Of a stretch of DNA of 64,000 nt, positions 61,654 through 64,000 are shown piece after piece (position 1 is the first letter of the stretch; each line of letters starts with the position of its first letter). The notes under the pieces were generated by a model. The model was not told where the DNA came from. It ran no database searches and was given only the letters and a program-made list of their open reading frames with translations. The translations under genes were made by a program, and so were the position numbers. The stretch is from Candidatus Manganitrophus sp. (GTDB lineage: Bacteria > Nitrospirota > Nitrospiria > SBBL01 > Manganitrophaceae): contig CP114561.1 of NCBI GenBank assembly GCA_028865235.1, forward strand, positions 2,376,001-2,440,000, in the 5' to 3' direction.

Positions 61654-63931
61654 TTAAAAACTCCCCCTCGGCATGATTGCGTCGGCTCCGTCCCCTCGAT
61701 GAAGGCCTCTTCTTTCCCATCGAGACAGGTCTTTCCATTTTCGTTCACACGTTCGAAGACGATCCCGGCCGGCGGGGAAAAGTCGGTCGGCGATGTCGCC
61801 GCGACCGCTTCTTTCATAAAAGCGGTCCAAATCGGCAATGCCGCCGCGGCTCCCGTCAACTCCACCGGGTCGTTCTGATCGAACCCGACCCAAACGACCG
61901 TCACCAGATCGGGGGTATAGCCGGCAAACCAGGCGTCCCGCTCATCGCTGGTGGTTCCGGTTTTCCCGGCGGCCGGACGATCGAAGCCGAGCCTCCGAAC
62001 CCCTTGCCCGGTGCCCGATTCGATCACCCCCTTCATCAGATGGGTGACGAGAAAGGCCGCCTGCGGCGAGATCACTTCCGGGAAAAGAACTTCTTCCGAA
62101 TCGGGTGAGTCGAGGCGGAGATTGGCCGGATCGATGACCCCCTCCACAAAGAGGGGATCCCGCTTGATTCCCTGACTCGCCAATGTCGCATAGGCGACCG
62201 CCATCTCCAGAGGCGAAACCTCCGAGGTCCCGAGCGCCAGGGAGGGGAGGTCTTTCAAAGGACTGGTCACCCCCAACGCGCGGGCAACGTTGCTGATCTT
62301 CTCGATCCCCACCTCTTGCGACAGACGAACGGTCGCGGTGTTGAGCGACTGCTCGAGCGCGGCCCGCAGCGTCACCGGCCCGAGATAATTTCGATCGTAA
62401 TTCTGCGGCGACCAGTCTCGGCCCCCGCCTGCAGGGTGATCGGAGCATCCTCCACTTGACTGATCGGCGTATACGGTCCTCTTCCGTTGGCCGCCTCCTC
62501 GAAGGCGGCCAGATAGACGAACGGCTTGAAGAGCGATCCCGGCTGGCGGCGCGCCTGCGTCACCCGGTTGAATTGGCTGGTGCCGTAGTCGCGCCCCCCG
62601 ACCAGTGCCCGAACCTCCCCGGTCCTGGGATCGATCGCCACCAAGGCCCCTTGAATCTGCCGACCCGGTTCGGCCCGCTTCAGGTGGGAATATTGCCGCT
62701 CCAGCATCTGAAGCCCGTTGCGGAGCTTTTCCTCGGCGATCCGCTGAAGCTCCACATCGAGCGCGGTGAAGATCCGAAGCCCGCCCGAGTTCAAAAGATC
62801 GCCGGGGTAGGCCGCCGCCAGACGCTGCCGGACCTCATCGACGAAATAGGGGGCGGCATTCAACCGTTCTTTCACCTTGCGGCCGGAAACGGTCTCAGCG
62901 CGGGCGTTGATGTATTGACGAAGGGTGATCTTCTCTCCCGCGAAGAGGGTTTCCAGGACCAGGTTGCGGCGCTGAACCGCCTTCTTCAGATTTTTCTGAG
63001 GGGAGAGGGTATTCGGAGAGCGGATGATCCCGGCCAGCAGCGCCGACTCTCCCATCGTCATCTCGCCAGGCGGCTTGCCGAAGTAGAACCACGACCCCTG
63101 GCCGATCCCATAGATTCCCATGATCCCGTTTTGGCCGAGATAAATTTCGTTCAGATAAGTTTCGAGGATCTCGTCCTTGTTGTAGTGCCGCTCCAGGAGG
63201 AGCGCCATGATCGCCTCATTGAGTTTTCGGTTCCAGGTCCGATCGCTGTCGAGATAAAAATTTTTGACCAGCTGCTGCGTGAGGGTGCTTCCTCCCTGGA
63301 CGATCCCGCCTGCGCGAAGATTGGCCCAAGCGGCACGCAAGATCCCGCGCGGGTCGATTCCTCCATGTTCGTAGAAGCGGCGATCTTCCATGGCGAGGAT
63401 GGCGTCGATCAGAATCGGCGGGACCTCCGACAGCCCGATTAAGCTTCGCTCTTCCCAGGTCCCTTCATAAAACCCCCCGATCACTTCCGGCTCGATCGGA
63501 ACCCGGTCGAGATCCTCCGCGAGAGAAAGATCGACGATCCGATCGATCTGCTTTCCCGAAGAGAGCGAGAGGCTGACGGGGATTCCCTGCTGGAGACGGT
63601 CGGGGTAGGAGAAGTCGTGGAGGAAGATCTCCAACCCGCTTTGAGAGAGGTAGTATTCCCCCGACCTTTTGACCGGCCGTTTTACAGGATGGTAGTTCAA
63701 TCGTTTGAGGCGGGAGATCACGTGGCTCTTATCAATATCGAGGCCGGGAGAGAGGACAAGCGGTGCCGAGTAGATTTTGGAAGGGAGCTTCCACCGTTGG
63801 CCCTCGAACTTTTTCACCACCTGATAATCGAGGTAGGCGATGTAGACCGCGGTGAAAGAGAGAATCAGGAGAAAGAATCCCAGGAAAATGCGGAGAGGTC
63901 GGCTTTTTCGTTTTTTCTTCATTAGAAGCAT
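61629..63931 (-). CDS. mrcB: Class A penicillin-binding protein (PBP1B type), one frameshift
   Basis: A bifunctional peptidoglycan synthase. It has a basic N-terminus and a membrane anchor (IFLGFFLLILSFTAVYIAYL), then the UvrB-like UB2H region and a GT51 transglycosylase domain with the catalytic Glu in MEDRRFYEHGGID and GGSTLTQQLVKN. The transpeptidase domain follows, with SxxK in PGSLFKPF, SLN in EQSLNTATV and KTG in AGKTGTT. One break near 62415 separates SPQN from YDRNYLGPVTLRAA. Corrected length is about 767 residues. ATG 63922 is an alternative start. Confidence 0.92.
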
Positions 63932-64000
63932 TTATACCATCTTTTCCTTGTAAATTCAATGGAAAAGGCTGTTTCCGTTGACAGCCGCGGTGAATCATGA

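Overview
The window reads as a free-living, GC-rich Gram-negative chromosome. Evidence includes lipoproteins with lipoboxes, an outer-membrane porin, a PBP1B-like enzyme, split glycine decarboxylase genes (gcvPA/gcvPB), a yqeY-dnaG-rpoD operon, a GEMM-I riboswitch and dispersed GTCATTCCCGCGAAAGCGGG repeats. Together these suggest a Nitrospirota or deltaproteobacterial-grade lineage. This placement is inference; no 16S gene is present. Many single-base indels, often in G or T homopolymers, break otherwise intact genes. Short tracts of conserved genes (hisF, rpoD, urtA, urtE, ureC) show different codon use and dense frameshifts. The sequence therefore looks like an imperfect, probably metagenomic, long-read assembly, and most broken genes here are probably intact in the cell.

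Layout. 1-2.8 kb: end of a his operon (hisH, hisA, hisF, hisIE), then a HIT hydrolase. 3.2-7.45 kb: yqeY-dnaG-rpoD behind a strong sigma70-type promoter. 7.5-12.1 kb: tRNA(CAU), zinc-ribbon protein, RNase HI, RNase P RNA with terminator, a cysteine-cluster protein, a DUF2156 protein and an MFS transporter. 12.15-19.2 kb: accessory region. It holds a GC-rich inverted-repeat element, tRNA-Leu, a standalone protein with proteasome/HslV-like N-terminal features, a TPR-type secreted protein between a full and a truncated copy of one gene, and a heavily frameshifted contractile tail-sheath gene. 19.4-30.2 kb: small membrane proteins, FKBP isomerase, MOSC protein, histidine kinase, PDZ protein, ComEC, FHA protein and a 1082-residue lipoprotein with BACON-like and YCF48-like repeats.

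30.2-39.0 kb, minus strand: SdhA-type flavoprotein, then glycine cleavage genes gcvT, gcvPA and gcvPB with an M28 peptidase and a Nudix hydrolase between them, plus livG and livF. 39.0-51.4 kb, plus strand: a complete urea-use cluster. A porin is followed by ureD, the urea ABC transporter urtA, urtB, urtCD (fused) and urtE, then ureA, ureB, ureC, ureF and ureG. Urea would cross the outer membrane through the porin, be bound by UrtA, imported by UrtB/UrtC using UrtD/UrtE, and hydrolysed by UreABC matured by UreD, UreF and UreG. No ureE is seen.

51.5-64 kb: a large lipoprotein behind a cyclic-di-GMP-I (GEMM) riboswitch and terminator, LEA14-like lipoprotein, RNase D, TlpA-type thioredoxin, livM, livH, a sterol-desaturase-family hydroxylase, a HEPN/MNT toxin-antitoxin pair, a LivK-type binding protein and a class A penicillin-binding protein. 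The liv genes K, H, M and G, F lie on the same strand but are separated by the urea cluster, as if one liv locus had been split.
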